Shown here in pieces: positions 23,819 to 32,065 of a stretch of DNA of 35,002 nucleotides. The stretch comes from Eubacteriales bacterium (GTDB taxonomy: Bacteria > Bacillota > Clostridia > Lachnospirales > Lachnospiraceae): positions 1-35,002 of the forward strand of contig JAUNGT010000033.1 of the NCBI GenBank assembly GCA_030524455.1. The letters are read 5' to 3'. The notes under the pieces were generated by a model, which was given only the letters and a program-made list of their open reading frames with translations, was not told the origin of the DNA and ran no database searches. The position numbers and the translations under genes are program-made. Positions within the stretch are counted from its first letter, which is position 1; every line of letters starts with the position of its first letter.

Positions 23819-24727
23819 CTACCGGCGTCCTGTCAGCTTCCGGTACGCCACGCCCATATAAAACACCATATCCTCCCGCCATTTCTTCACCGCGGCCCGG
23901 CGGTACTCCCCGGCCGGGATGCCGCAGGAAGCGATGGAGGAATAGGGCATCTTGTATTTCAGCGCGATGGCGATGATTTTATCCCGATACTTTTTTTCCT
24001 TTTCCAGCCCGAATTCTTGCATCACAAAGCCGTATTCCCGCACGTTCAGCTCCCCGTCCGTGCGGCAGCTCTCCGTCAGCTGGTTCAGAGAGACGCCGAT
24101 GGACACCAGCGGCTCTGTGGTGGCCGCAAAGCGCGGATTTTTGGCCAGCAGGCGCATGTAAAATTCCACATCCACGATCCAGGTCAGACGCTCCTCGTAC
24201 TCCGGCGCGCCCTTCCTGTAAATGGTGGCGCTGGGCGCCCCGATATAATCCCCGATGTAGAGATCGCGGAAGTCCTTCTCAATCATGGAAAGATGCTCTC
24301 TGCTGATCCCCCGGTCAAACTCCTCCCCGGTCCGGTTTCCCTGCGCGTCCAGCATCACCTGCCGGCTGCCGCAAAAGGCCAGATCCGCCTCCGGATGCTC
24401 CTCCAGCATCCGGACAAACCGCCCCAGGCAGGTTTTGTCCGTGAACCAGTCGTCGTGGTGCATGATTTTGATCAGCTCCCCGCCGGCATGGCGCACCGCC
24501 TCGTTCCAGTTGCCCGTAGCGCCCCGGCGGGAGGGATTGCGGAAATAGGAAAGCCCCGGCAGCCTGTCCCGAAACTCCATCGCTGCGCGCTCCACTCTGT
24601 CATCCGGCGAATCGTCGGTGATCACCACCTCGAAATCCCGGTAGTCCTGTATACATATGGATTCCAGCAGCCTTCTGACGCCCACCGGATTTTTGTATGC
24701 CGGAATACAAATCGAAACCTTTGCCAT
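23819..24727 (-). CDS. GT2 glycosyltransferase
   Basis: A family 2 glycosyltransferase of about 302 residues. It opens AKVSICIPAYKNPVGVRRLLESI, continues with VVITDDSPDD, and carries the metal site as HHDDWF near 92-97, where the middle acidic pair replaces the classical DxD and a His pair precedes it, a common variant. WNEAVRHAGGELIKI supplies the acceptor helix. WIVDVEFYMRLL may hold the catalytic Asp. The C-terminus ends with an amphipathic basic helix (RKLTGRR) that could sit on the membrane. The start is ATG 24727 with GGAGG five bases upstream; the TTG just before it is less likely. It lies between the GT17 and ABC flippase genes. Sugar specificity is unknown. Confidence 0.9.
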   Translation of the reverse strand: MAKVSICIPAYKNPVGVRRLLESICIQDYRDFEVVITDDSPDDRVERAAMEFRDRLPGLSYFRNPSRRGATGNWNEAVRHAGGELIKIMHHDDWFTDKTCLGRFVRMLEEHPEADLAFCGSRQVMLDAQGNRTGEEFDRGISREHLSMIEKDFRDLYIGDYIGAPSATIYRKGAPEYEERLTWIVDVEFYMRLLAKNPRFAATTEPLVSIGVSLNQLTESCRTDGELNVREYGFVMQEFGLEKEKKYRDKIIAIALKYKMPYSSIASCGIPAGEYRRAAVKKWREDMVFYMGVAYRKLTGRR

Positions 24728-24736
24728 CAAAGCCTC

Positions 24737-25615
24737 CTACCTGCCAAGCAGCCGCTCCAGCAGTCCTTTTTTCTCCGGGTACATCAGATACCGGTACTCC
24801 TCCAGATGCTCCCGCAGATAAGCCGGGAAGCTGTCGTCCACCGGGACGATCTGAAAATCCGTGCTGCGCCCCAGAATGTCCTCGTGGTTGCGGATTTTTT
24901 TCTTCACCTTCGAGAGGGTGGCCCGGTTGTTGTACTCCTGATGGGCCGCGCTCCGGATCTTGTATTTCACCCGGTCCTCCACAGACTCGTTTTTGCCGCC
25001 GCCCATGTAGGAAAAATGCCAGCCGCCCTCGGGCACGCGCACCATCAGGGGCTGCTGTGCCTTGTCCCGCAGCTGCTCCGTGGTGTATTTTTTCAGCATG
25101 CCATAGCTGCAGATCTTGGTGCCGAGCCATCTTCTGTCCCGGCCCTCGATGCCCGGAAACTCCCCGGTGATGGACAGAAGGCTCCCGGAGGTCTCCTCCA
25201 TGTCCAGATAGCAGTAAAAATTGCGCTGGGCCAGGGCGTAGATTTTGCCGGGATCAAAGTCCGCCAGCACCTTTTTGACCGCCTCCGGGTTGGGAATCTC
25301 GTCCACATCGGAGAAAATCACGATATCCTCGTCCTTCGCCCCTGCAAGCCCTCTGGCCACCGCGCATTTCTGGTGGCTGTCCCGCAAAAAAGCGCTCACG
25401 TCCATGGGGGTATCGTCCACCACCCGGTGAATGATCTTGTCCTTAAATTCCGCAAACATCTCCTGATTTTCCTGGAAATACAGCGGCTTTTTGTCCCCGG
25501 AAAAGGTGACGGTGGCCTCGCTGATCACGAATTTGTCCACGATGTCGTTGAGGACATGCATCCGCAGCTTCAGAATATCCAGCTCATTGAAAAACTGAAA
25601 ACAATCGTATACCAT
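24737..25615 (-). CDS. GT17 family glycosyltransferase
   Basis: The 292 residues match family GT17, whose characterised members are animal beta-1,4-N-acetylglucosaminyltransferase III (bisecting GlcNAc); bacterial relatives occur in surface-glycan clusters. Shared features are MVYDCFQFFNELDILKLRMHVLNDIVDKFVISEATVTFSG at the N-terminus, HQKCAVARGLAGAKDEDIVIFSDVDEIPNPEAVKK with its DVDE metal motif near 105, and GGWHFSYMGGG near 190. The sequence is complete and of normal bacterial length. AAGGAGGAAGCT precedes the ATG. The bacterial reaction is untested as far as I know; beta-GlcNAc transfer is the family default. Confidence 0.88.
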   Translation of the reverse strand: MVYDCFQFFNELDILKLRMHVLNDIVDKFVISEATVTFSGDKKPLYFQENQEMFAEFKDKIIHRVVDDTPMDVSAFLRDSHQKCAVARGLAGAKDEDIVIFSDVDEIPNPEAVKKVLADFDPGKIYALAQRNFYCYLDMEETSGSLLSITGEFPGIEGRDRRWLGTKICSYGMLKKYTTEQLRDKAQQPLMVRVPEGGWHFSYMGGGKNESVEDRVKYKIRSAAHQEYNNRATLSKVKKKIRNHEDILGRSTDFQIVPVDDSFPAYLREHLEEYRYLMYPEKKGLLERLLGR

Positions 25616-25627
25616 AGCTTCCTCCTT

Positions 25628-27193
25628 CTATTGCGCGGCTTCTTCCGCCGGCTGCGTCTCCTGCACCGTGATACGGTCCAGGCCGTAATACTCCATCAGA
25701 GCCAGGTTCAGCCAGTAGCCCCGGCCGCCCTCGTTGGTCACATCGTCGATGTAGAGCAGATGCGGGTGCACGGTGAGGGGCAAAATGGAAAGCTCCCGCT
25801 CCCCGCTCTCATACAGCGCCGTCCGCTCCTCATTTTCCGCATAATATTGGGCCGCCTCCCCGCTTGCCAGGGAGCGCACCGCCGAGATGCTGGTGTAGGT
25901 ATTTTTGTCGGCCGGCAGCAAAAAAATCGCCGTCATCGCCAGCAACGCGGCCAGCATCCAGACCGCGGCCCGGCTCTCAATCAGCTCCATCAGGCGGCTG
26001 CCAAAGCTCTCCCGACGCCTGGCCGCCCGCCCCAGGACGTTGACCAGATTGAAAAAGACAAGCAGATAGAGCACGATGCGCATCACGTTTTTGCATCGGT
26101 CCGGCCCCTCGCTGGAGGTGGCGAACAGCGTCGGCGTGAACATGGCGGAAAAGACGCAGTAGCTTAACAGCGCAGCCCGCACCGGCGGGAAAAAGGCCGC
26201 CTCCGAGTCCTTCACCAGCCGCCAGATTGCCGGGAGCAGCAGCGCAAATCCGGCCAGCGCCAGAGGGGTGAGCCATTCGGTCACATACACTGCTCCCCAG
26301 TAAAAGGACATCCCGATGGCCGCGACGGGCCCCATTCCCTGGGCCGTATCCTCCCGGATCAGATTCCCCGGCGCCAGGACATTGGCCGCAAACCCGGCCA
26401 GAGAGGCAAAAAGCGGCAGAAGAAGCAAAAACCGGCCCGGCCTTTTTTTCCGGAACTCATACAGGACAAACAGGCAGATCAGGATCGCTGACTGGAGCGC
26501 CGTCAGCAGGTTCGCGCCGCCAAGGCAGGCCCCCAGCAGGGTCGAGACTGCCAGCAGGACAAGCCGGGCAGCGCCCCGCCTCCGGGCCAGCGCCAGCACG
26601 GCCGCCGCCTGGAAGAACAGGACCGACTCCATAAACACATAGTGCAGCGCCCCGTTGTACCAGTACAGCCCCAGCACCGGGGAGACCAGCGTCTGTATCG
26701 CGACAAACAGCAGCACCAGCACGCAGCTGCCCCCTGCGGCGCGCCGGCGTTTTGCCCGTTCCGCATTTTCCCCACTGCCTGCGCCGCCCGTACTCTCCGC
26801 ATCGCCCGGCGACACATAGAGCTTCAGCACCGTCAGCGTAAGCGCCGCCACCGAGCTGCAGAGCATTCCCGCCATCAGCAGGGTGGTGATAAAATACCAG
26901 CGGTCCCCGAAAATCCCCGGCTGCAGCGTCATCAGAAAAACGGAGGACCAGGTGCCCTGCCAGTTTTGCCAGGTATCTGCCGTCACCAAAAGCGCCGCCC
27001 GCAGCACCTCCCCAAAAGAGCCCGTCGCCCGCCAGGCCTGGTAGGTCTGCTGCCCGTAGGTGAAATCGTCGCAGGCCGGCACCGCGTAGCGGGACAGATA
27101 TAAGACCGGCAGCATGGAGGCGGCAAACAAAAGGACAAGCGCCCAAAAGCTCCACCGCTCCGGCTGTTTTTTCAATCGTTCCCAAACTCCCAT
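25628..27193 (-). CDS. DUF6056 multi-pass membrane protein, probable GT-C-type enzyme
   Basis: A 521-residue membrane protein with about eleven hydrophobic helices. The first extracytoplasmic loop reads SRYAVPACDDFTYGQQTYQAW, the CDDF/Y-type acidic motif of the DUF6056 family. GT-C glycosyltransferases likewise carry acidic residues in the first loop for metal and lipid-phosphate sugar binding. A Ser/Gly/Glu-rich loop around 130-155 interrupts the helices. The soluble C-terminus after the last helix (about 430-521) holds LTVHPHLLYIDDVTNEGGRGYW. AGGAGGATGAG precedes the ATG, one base after the previous stop. It may add a side-branch sugar outside the membrane, from a polyprenyl-phosphate donor. 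That is inference. Confidence 0.75.
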   Translation of the reverse strand: MGVWERLKKQPERWSFWALVLLFAASMLPVLYLSRYAVPACDDFTYGQQTYQAWRATGSFGEVLRAALLVTADTWQNWQGTWSSVFLMTLQPGIFGDRWYFITTLLMAGMLCSSVAALTLTVLKLYVSPGDAESTGGAGSGENAERAKRRRAAGGSCVLVLLFVAIQTLVSPVLGLYWYNGALHYVFMESVLFFQAAAVLALARRRGAARLVLLAVSTLLGACLGGANLLTALQSAILICLFVLYEFRKKRPGRFLLLLPLFASLAGFAANVLAPGNLIREDTAQGMGPVAAIGMSFYWGAVYVTEWLTPLALAGFALLLPAIWRLVKDSEAAFFPPVRAALLSYCVFSAMFTPTLFATSSEGPDRCKNVMRIVLYLLVFFNLVNVLGRAARRRESFGSRLMELIESRAAVWMLAALLAMTAIFLLPADKNTYTSISAVRSLASGEAAQYYAENEERTALYESGERELSILPLTVHPHLLYIDDVTNEGGRGYWLNLALMEYYGLDRITVQETQPAEEAAQ

Positions 27194-27194
27194 C

Positions 27195-28217
27195 TCATCC
27201 TCCTGTGAGCCGGCGCTTCAGGCTCCGCAGCGCCCGCTGTCCGTAGTAGGCTCTGTAAAACAGCTGCGCCTGCGCCGCCATCAGCCCGGCCCTTGCCCCC
27301 TGGGGCTTTTCGTGGCGTTCCCGAAAGCGCTCGCTTTTTTCCCGGTAGGCCGCCAGCTCCTCCCGACAGTCGGAAGCGCTGTAGAGCCGTCCGTCTCTCC
27401 CCAGATATTCAAAGCCCGTGTAAATGTTCTGCTCCGAAGCCCAGTAGCCGTCGGAGACATTGTGCCGCGCCCAGTATTTGGGGGCGATGATCTTCCTTGC
27501 CGTCTCCGAGGTGAAGGCCGGAAAGCAGGCGAAGGAGGAGTTGGAGACAATCAGGTAGCGGGCGTTTTTGACCGTCACATAGTCCCCGTGCACCGGGAAA
27601 TGGTAAGCCGGAATGCCCGGCAGGAGCTTGCGCGCCATCTCCACATCGTCGGTGACGATTATAAACTCCATGTCGGAGCGCTCCCGCCGCATCCAGGCCA
27701 TGGCGTCCGTCCAGTACTTTTTCCGCAGAAAAAGGGCCGGCTCCGAGGCGTACTCCCCGCCCCGCAAATTCAGCACGCACAGGTTGTCCCGGGTATAGCG
27801 GTGGGAATCGTATTTCGGGCGGACCTTCAGCCACTCCCCCAGCTTATCCCGGTATCCTGCAAAATAGCTCTCATCCTGGAGGTTTCCCATCAGGAGCGTG
27901 CCGTCCGGCACCTCCCGCACCGCCCGGTCCGCCCCGGCCACATAGCAGCCGTGCAGAAGATCGTGGCGGCAGGCCCCGGTGTAGATCCGCTCCTCCTTCT
28001 CGTCGTACACCCGCGCAAAGTCCTCCCGGGAGGCCGCCTGTCCCATCCACAAATCCAGAAAGGGCTCCTCGTTTGAGCCGGTCAGTCCCTCCAGCAATAT
28101 TTCCTTTCCCGGCACCCCGAAGGCCGCTCCCCGCTCTGCCGCCACGGCGCGGGCTGTCACATAGCAAAACAGCCGGTTTCCCAGCCCCTGCCCCTTCAAA
28201 ATCTGTGTTCCGATCAC
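27195..28217 (-). CDS. divergent GT11-like glycosyltransferase
   Basis: The 340 residues align by eye with alpha-1,2-fucosyltransferases but have drifted. The N-terminal LKGQGLGNRLFCYVTARAVA parallels the family G-G-L-G-N-Q/R entry. MGNLQDESYFAGYRDKLGEWL matches the 'GYFQTEKYF' region, and YLIVSNSSFACFPAFTS matches the 'ANSSFSWW' block. The GDP-binding HxRRGDY is replaced by LNLRGGEY (149-156): the His and one Arg are gone and Asp is Glu. The start is GTG, with AGGAGAAAAAAC in front. A long basic C-terminal tail (about 285-340) is extra. It may use a different donor or acceptor, or be weakly active. Confidence 0.8.
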   Translation of the reverse strand: MIGTQILKGQGLGNRLFCYVTARAVAAERGAAFGVPGKEILLEGLTGSNEEPFLDLWMGQAASREDFARVYDEKEERIYTGACRHDLLHGCYVAGADRAVREVPDGTLLMGNLQDESYFAGYRDKLGEWLKVRPKYDSHRYTRDNLCVLNLRGGEYASEPALFLRKKYWTDAMAWMRRERSDMEFIIVTDDVEMARKLLPGIPAYHFPVHGDYVTVKNARYLIVSNSSFACFPAFTSETARKIIAPKYWARHNVSDGYWASEQNIYTGFEYLGRDGRLYSASDCREELAAYREKSERFRERHEKPQGARAGLMAAQAQLFYRAYYGQRALRSLKRRLTGG

Positions 28218-28227
28218 GTTTTTTCTC

Positions 28228-29085
28228 CTACAATACCGTCATTTGCTCCGTATAGATGTCCCTGCAGTCCCGGTCGTTGAACCACCTTTTCGGGGCGATC
28301 ACCGTCTTGTCCAGACGGCTGTCCAGCCAGGCTCCCCACCAGGAAAAGGAGCTGTTCGCCAGGATATGGTGCCGGCAGCGGCTCATCAAAAACAGATCCC
28401 TACAGCCGCCATCCTCCCCGTTTCCCTCTGCCACCACGCAGCCCGGGCCGCCATAGCGCGCCTTCACCCACTCCGGGTCATTGGAAAAAAAGAAGAAGAC
28501 CGCGTCCTCATATTTGCTCCGCACAAACTGCAGCGCCCGCTCATAATAAGTCTCGTCGCAGATCCCGCCGAAAATCTTCTGATTCTCCAGTTTCAAATAA
28601 TCGCCCCGGCGCACATGAACGCTGACCGCCCGGCAGCTCTCAATCTGCCTCAGATACTCCCCGGACGTCCCGCTCAGCGTCAGGTTCCGGAAGGTAAACG
28701 CCTCCCGCACCTGCTCCCGGATGTCCGCAAAATATTTTTCCGTCTGAAAATATCCCAAAAGCAGCGCCTGTTCCCGCCGCAAAAGCTCCGGGTCGAAATT
28801 GCAGTCCGCCTCCCGGTAGGACCGGTCCTTCCGGCCAAACAAGAGCCGCCGGGCCCGGTGCCAGGGAAGCATACAGGAATCTGTCAGCGCCTCATATTCC
28901 CTCTGGGAAAGCCTGTCATAGGAGACGCCAAACACGCCCAGCTGGTTGCTCCTTTGCCGCTCCGAGGGGCCGTAGCAGGTGAAATCGTCGATTTTGACCT
29001 TCTTTCCCATGGATTTCAGTTTCAGATACAGGGCGTACTCAAACATCTGGTTTCCCAGGCCGCCGGAAAGCTGTACCGCTACCAT
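28228..29085 (-). CDS. alpha-1,2-fucosyltransferase (GT11)
   Basis: A complete 285-residue GT11 enzyme. LSGGLGNQMFEYALYLKLKSMG opens it, GYFQTEKYFADI lies at about 111-122, the GDP-fucose motif is HVRRGDY at 157-163, FGGICDETYYERAL follows, and the C-terminal SRCRHHILANSSFSWWGAWL is intact. Length and order match WbiQ/FutC-like fucosyltransferases making Fuc-alpha-1,2-Gal linkages. AAGGAGGAGCAG precedes the ATG, and the start overlaps the upstream GT2 by seven bases. Similarity to the GT11 at the operon's end is family level rather than a recent copy, so the two probably act on different acceptors. Confidence 0.93.
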   Translation of the reverse strand: MVAVQLSGGLGNQMFEYALYLKLKSMGKKVKIDDFTCYGPSERQRSNQLGVFGVSYDRLSQREYEALTDSCMLPWHRARRLLFGRKDRSYREADCNFDPELLRREQALLLGYFQTEKYFADIREQVREAFTFRNLTLSGTSGEYLRQIESCRAVSVHVRRGDYLKLENQKIFGGICDETYYERALQFVRSKYEDAVFFFFSNDPEWVKARYGGPGCVVAEGNGEDGGCRDLFLMSRCRHHILANSSFSWWGAWLDSRLDKTVIAPKRWFNDRDCRDIYTEQMTVL

Positions 29086-30104
29086 CTGCTCCTCCTTGTT
29101 TTGATCGGAATCAGCACCGAATCGTTGATCCGCATCGCCGCCCGGTAAAGGAGCGGGGAGCGCAGAAACAGCTTCAGCTTCCGGTATTCGTTGGGGTTGG
29201 CCTGGGGGATCCCGAAAATTTCCGGATAGCTACCCCTGCCCTCCTGCAGCTTTTGCCGCAAAAAGGCCAACCTTTCCTTTTTTTGAGGATCCCGGCTGCG
29301 GGCCACCGCCGTGTAAAACAGCAACAGCCTTTTGTACAGGAAATAGTCCTGCAAAAGCGCCAGATCCGCCCGCCCGATCTGCGTCAGCCAGGCGCTCCTC
29401 TCGTAAAAATTCGGGATCAGGTCGTCGAAGGTGTGCTCGTTCAAGCCCAGGTTGGTGGTGCTTTCCGCCCGGCCGCAGAAATAATTGTAATAGGCCCGGT
29501 CCAGATACACGCTGCGCTTTGAGCGGGCCAGCAGGCGGATGGTGAAGGCCATATCCTCATACAGGCTTTTGGGAAAGACAAGCCCCTGGCTCAGCTCCCG
29601 CCGCCACAGCTTGTTCCAGACCGCCGTCTGGATCAGCCAGTCCTCGTCCTCCTCCAGATATTTTGCCAGAAGCTCCTGCCCTTCAAACACCGCCTCCCGC
29701 CGGGTGGAGGCATCCACGGTCCGATCCTCAAACACCTTCCGGTAGCGGCACACCGCCAAATCCGCCCGGTGCTGCCGCATGGCGCAAAGCAGACGCTCAT
29801 ACATATCCGGATCAATCCAGTCGTCCCCGTCCACAAAGGTGACAAGCTCCCCGGAGGCCGCCGAAAGGCCCGTGTTCCTGGCGCTGTAGGCCCCGCCGTT
29901 TGCCTGGTGGATCACCCGGACCCGCCGGTCCGCCTTCGCGTAGGCGTCACAGAACGCTCCGCTGCGGTCCGCAGAGCCGTCGTCGATCAGCAGCACCTCC
30001 AGATTTTGGTAGGTCTGGGCCAGGATGGAATCCACCGCCCGGGACAAGTAGCTTTCAATGTTATACACCGTCACGATGACGGAGATTTTTTCCTTCATTT
30101 CCAT
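29079..30104 (-). CDS. GT2 glycosyltransferase
   Basis: A 341-residue family 2 glycosyltransferase with ISVIVTVYNIESYLSRAVDSILAQTYQNLEVLLIDDGS at 7-44, ANGGAYSARNTGL near 68-80, the metal site DGDDWID at 92-98, and LYEDMAFTIRLL as ED motif. The C-terminal third is basic and helical. The start at 30104 lies inside the end of the asparagine synthase gene, giving a 44-base overlap in another frame. A GGGAGA site precedes it by about five bases. Typical for a capsule sugar transferase; donor unknown. Confidence 0.92.
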   Translation of the reverse strand: MEMKEKISVIVTVYNIESYLSRAVDSILAQTYQNLEVLLIDDGSADRSGAFCDAYAKADRRVRVIHQANGGAYSARNTGLSAASGELVTFVDGDDWIDPDMYERLLCAMRQHRADLAVCRYRKVFEDRTVDASTRREAVFEGQELLAKYLEEDEDWLIQTAVWNKLWRRELSQGLVFPKSLYEDMAFTIRLLARSKRSVYLDRAYYNYFCGRAESTTNLGLNEHTFDDLIPNFYERSAWLTQIGRADLALLQDYFLYKRLLLFYTAVARSRDPQKKERLAFLRQKLQEGRGSYPEIFGIPQANPNEYRKLKLFLRSPLLYRAAMRINDSVLIPIKTRRSRW

Positions 30105-31995
30105 ACGGTTCTCCCTGCTTCCGGCTGGCTGAACTGTTCCAGCTCTCGAACTGTAGCAAATGCCAGATCTGTTTGCGCCAGATGCCGCGTTCCGTGTAAT
30201 CCGTCCACAGACGCTTTACGCCCGCCGGGTCAAAATAGCCCTCCCGGCAAATCCTCTCCTCCGCCAGAAGGTCCTGCGCCCAGGCATTCAGCTCCGGCTC
30301 CCGCAGCCATTTGCCGACCGGAATGGAGAAGCCCTTCTTTGGCCGCTCCATCAGCTCCCGGGGCACATGCCGGTAGAGCACGTCCCGCAGCACCAGCTTG
30401 CCCTGCCCGGCCTCCCATTTCATCGAAAGTGGCAGCCGCCAGGCAAACTCCACCACGTCCCGGTCCAGCATGGGCACGCGGCTTTCCAGCGAAACCGCCA
30501 TGGCCGTCCGGTCCACCTTCACCAAAATATCGTCGGGGTGATACATCAGCAAATCCATCAGCATCAGGTTGTTCTGCACCCCGGGCAGAAAGCCACTTTC
30601 GTAGGTGTCGAACACGCAGGACGCCCTTCCCGGCACGGCGGTGAGCTTCCCCAGAAAAGGCTCCGACAGGTCGGAGCAGGCATAGAGCTCCTCCGGCGTC
30701 CCGGCGGACAGCAGCATGGCGCGGATTTGGTTTTTCTCTTTTTCTCCCAGAGGCCCCAGCGTCAGGGCTTTCCCCGCCGCCTGCCGCAGGGGCAGGGGAA
30801 TGCGCCGCAGCTTCTCCCAGGCGTTTGCGATGGAGCGGTAGGTGCCGTAGCCGCAAAACAGCTCGTCCCCGCCGTCGCCGCTTAAGGAAACGGTCACATG
30901 CTCCCGGGTCAGGCGGCTGACCAGATAGGTGGGAATCTGGGAGGAATCCGCAAAGGGCTCCCCGAACATGGCAGGCAGCAGGGGGATCACCGCTCTGGCG
31001 TCCCGCTCGGTAATCGTCAGCCGGGTATGCTCCGTCCCCAGATGCTCCGCAATCTTCGCCGCGGCGTCCGCCTCGTCGTAGGCGGCATCCTCCATGCCGA
31101 TGGTGAAGGTCTTCACTCTTTTCTCAGAGACCGACTGCATCAAAGACACCACCGTCGAGCTGTCGATCCCCGCCGAGAGGAAGGCCCCCAGCGGCACGTC
31201 GGAAACCATCTGCCCCCTGACGGAGGCGGTAAGCAGCCGCTCCAGCTCCTCGGAGGCCTCCTGCCGGCTGCCCTGAAACAGATTTTCCTGTCCCCTTCTG
31301 GCAACCTCGGCCATGGACCAATAGGTTTCCAGGCTGTACTCCCGATAAGGAGAATCGATGCGCAGGATCGTGCCCGGCTCCAGCTTCCGGATTCCCCGGT
31401 AAATGCTGTAGGGCGCGGGGATATAGCCGTGCACCATGTAAATGTCCAGCACGTCCCGGTCAATCTGTCCGTCAAAATCCGGCAGCGCGGCAATCGCCCC
31501 AAGCTCCGAGGCGAACACAAAGCTCTTCCCCACAAAGCCGTAATACAGGGGTTTTTCCCCCACCCGGTCCCGGGCCAGCCAAAGCCGTTTCTCTCTCCGG
31601 TCATAGAGGGCCAGGGCAAACATCCCCTTGCAGGCCCGCAGTCCCTCCTTCACGCCCCAGCTCTCCAGCGCCTCCAGCAAAACCTCCGTGTCGGAGCTGC
31701 CCCGAAGCGGTCCGAGCTTTCCTTCGGCGCGCAGCTGCCGGGCCACCTCCCCGCTGTTATAAATTTCCCCGTTGTAGGAAAGCACATACCTTCCGCTGTG
31801 GGAAACCATGGGCTGGGCCCCGGCCGGGGAAAGATCCAGAATGGAAAGGCGGCGGTGGCCCAGCGCGACATCCCCGCTCTCATCGGCCCAGCTGCCCTCC
31901 GCGTCCGGCCCGCGCGAAATCAGCCTTTGCTTCATCCGCTCAATATCCTCCCGCCAGGTTTTCTGACGGTTGCAAAATCCCGCGATCCCGCACAT
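30061..31995 (-). CDS. asnB: asparagine synthase, glutamine-hydrolysing
   Basis: The 644-residue protein has the N-terminal glutaminase domain, with nucleophile Cys2 in MCGIAGF, RLSILDLSPAGAQPM and YNGEIYN. The C-terminal synthetase has the PPi loop as SAGIDSS (274-280, Ala replacing the more usual Gly) and SGDGGDELFCGYGTY near 375. In central metabolism it converts Asp, Gln and ATP to Asn. Inside surface-polysaccharide operons, AsnB-like proteins are thought to amidate uronic acids or amino-acid substituents, and I favour that here. AGGAGG lies eight bases before the ATG. The last 15 codons overlap the start of the next GT2. The 70 bases upstream, after the SGNH gene, show no promoter I trust. 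Confidence 0.92.
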   Translation of the reverse strand: MCGIAGFCNRQKTWREDIERMKQRLISRGPDAEGSWADESGDVALGHRRLSILDLSPAGAQPMVSHSGRYVLSYNGEIYNSGEVARQLRAEGKLGPLRGSSDTEVLLEALESWGVKEGLRACKGMFALALYDRREKRLWLARDRVGEKPLYYGFVGKSFVFASELGAIAALPDFDGQIDRDVLDIYMVHGYIPAPYSIYRGIRKLEPGTILRIDSPYREYSLETYWSMAEVARRGQENLFQGSRQEASEELERLLTASVRGQMVSDVPLGAFLSAGIDSSTVVSLMQSVSEKRVKTFTIGMEDAAYDEADAAAKIAEHLGTEHTRLTITERDARAVIPLLPAMFGEPFADSSQIPTYLVSRLTREHVTVSLSGDGGDELFCGYGTYRSIANAWEKLRRIPLPLRQAAGKALTLGPLGEKEKNQIRAMLLSAGTPEELYACSDLSEPFLGKLTAVPGRASCVFDTYESGFLPGVQNNLMLMDLLMYHPDDILVKVDRTAMAVSLESRVPMLDRDVVEFAWRLPLSMKWEAGQGKLVLRDVLYRHVPRELMERPKKGFSIPVGKWLREPELNAWAQDLLAEERICREGYFDPAGVKRLWTDYTERGIWRKQIWHLLQFESWNSSASRKQGEPYGNEGKNLRHRDGV

Positions 31996-32065
31996 AAAGT
32001 CCGCCTCCTTTCCTTTCGTTCCATTTCTTTCTGAATGAAATCCGATTACCCTGCCGCCGGAGCGC

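Noticed and set aside
23681..26167. An 828-codon open frame on the plus strand
   Set aside because: It lies antisense to three well-supported genes (ABC flippase, GT2, GT17) and continues into the DUF6056 gene. Its translation is low-complexity His/Pro/Arg/Gln-rich with no recognisable domain, as expected from GC-rich codon bias.
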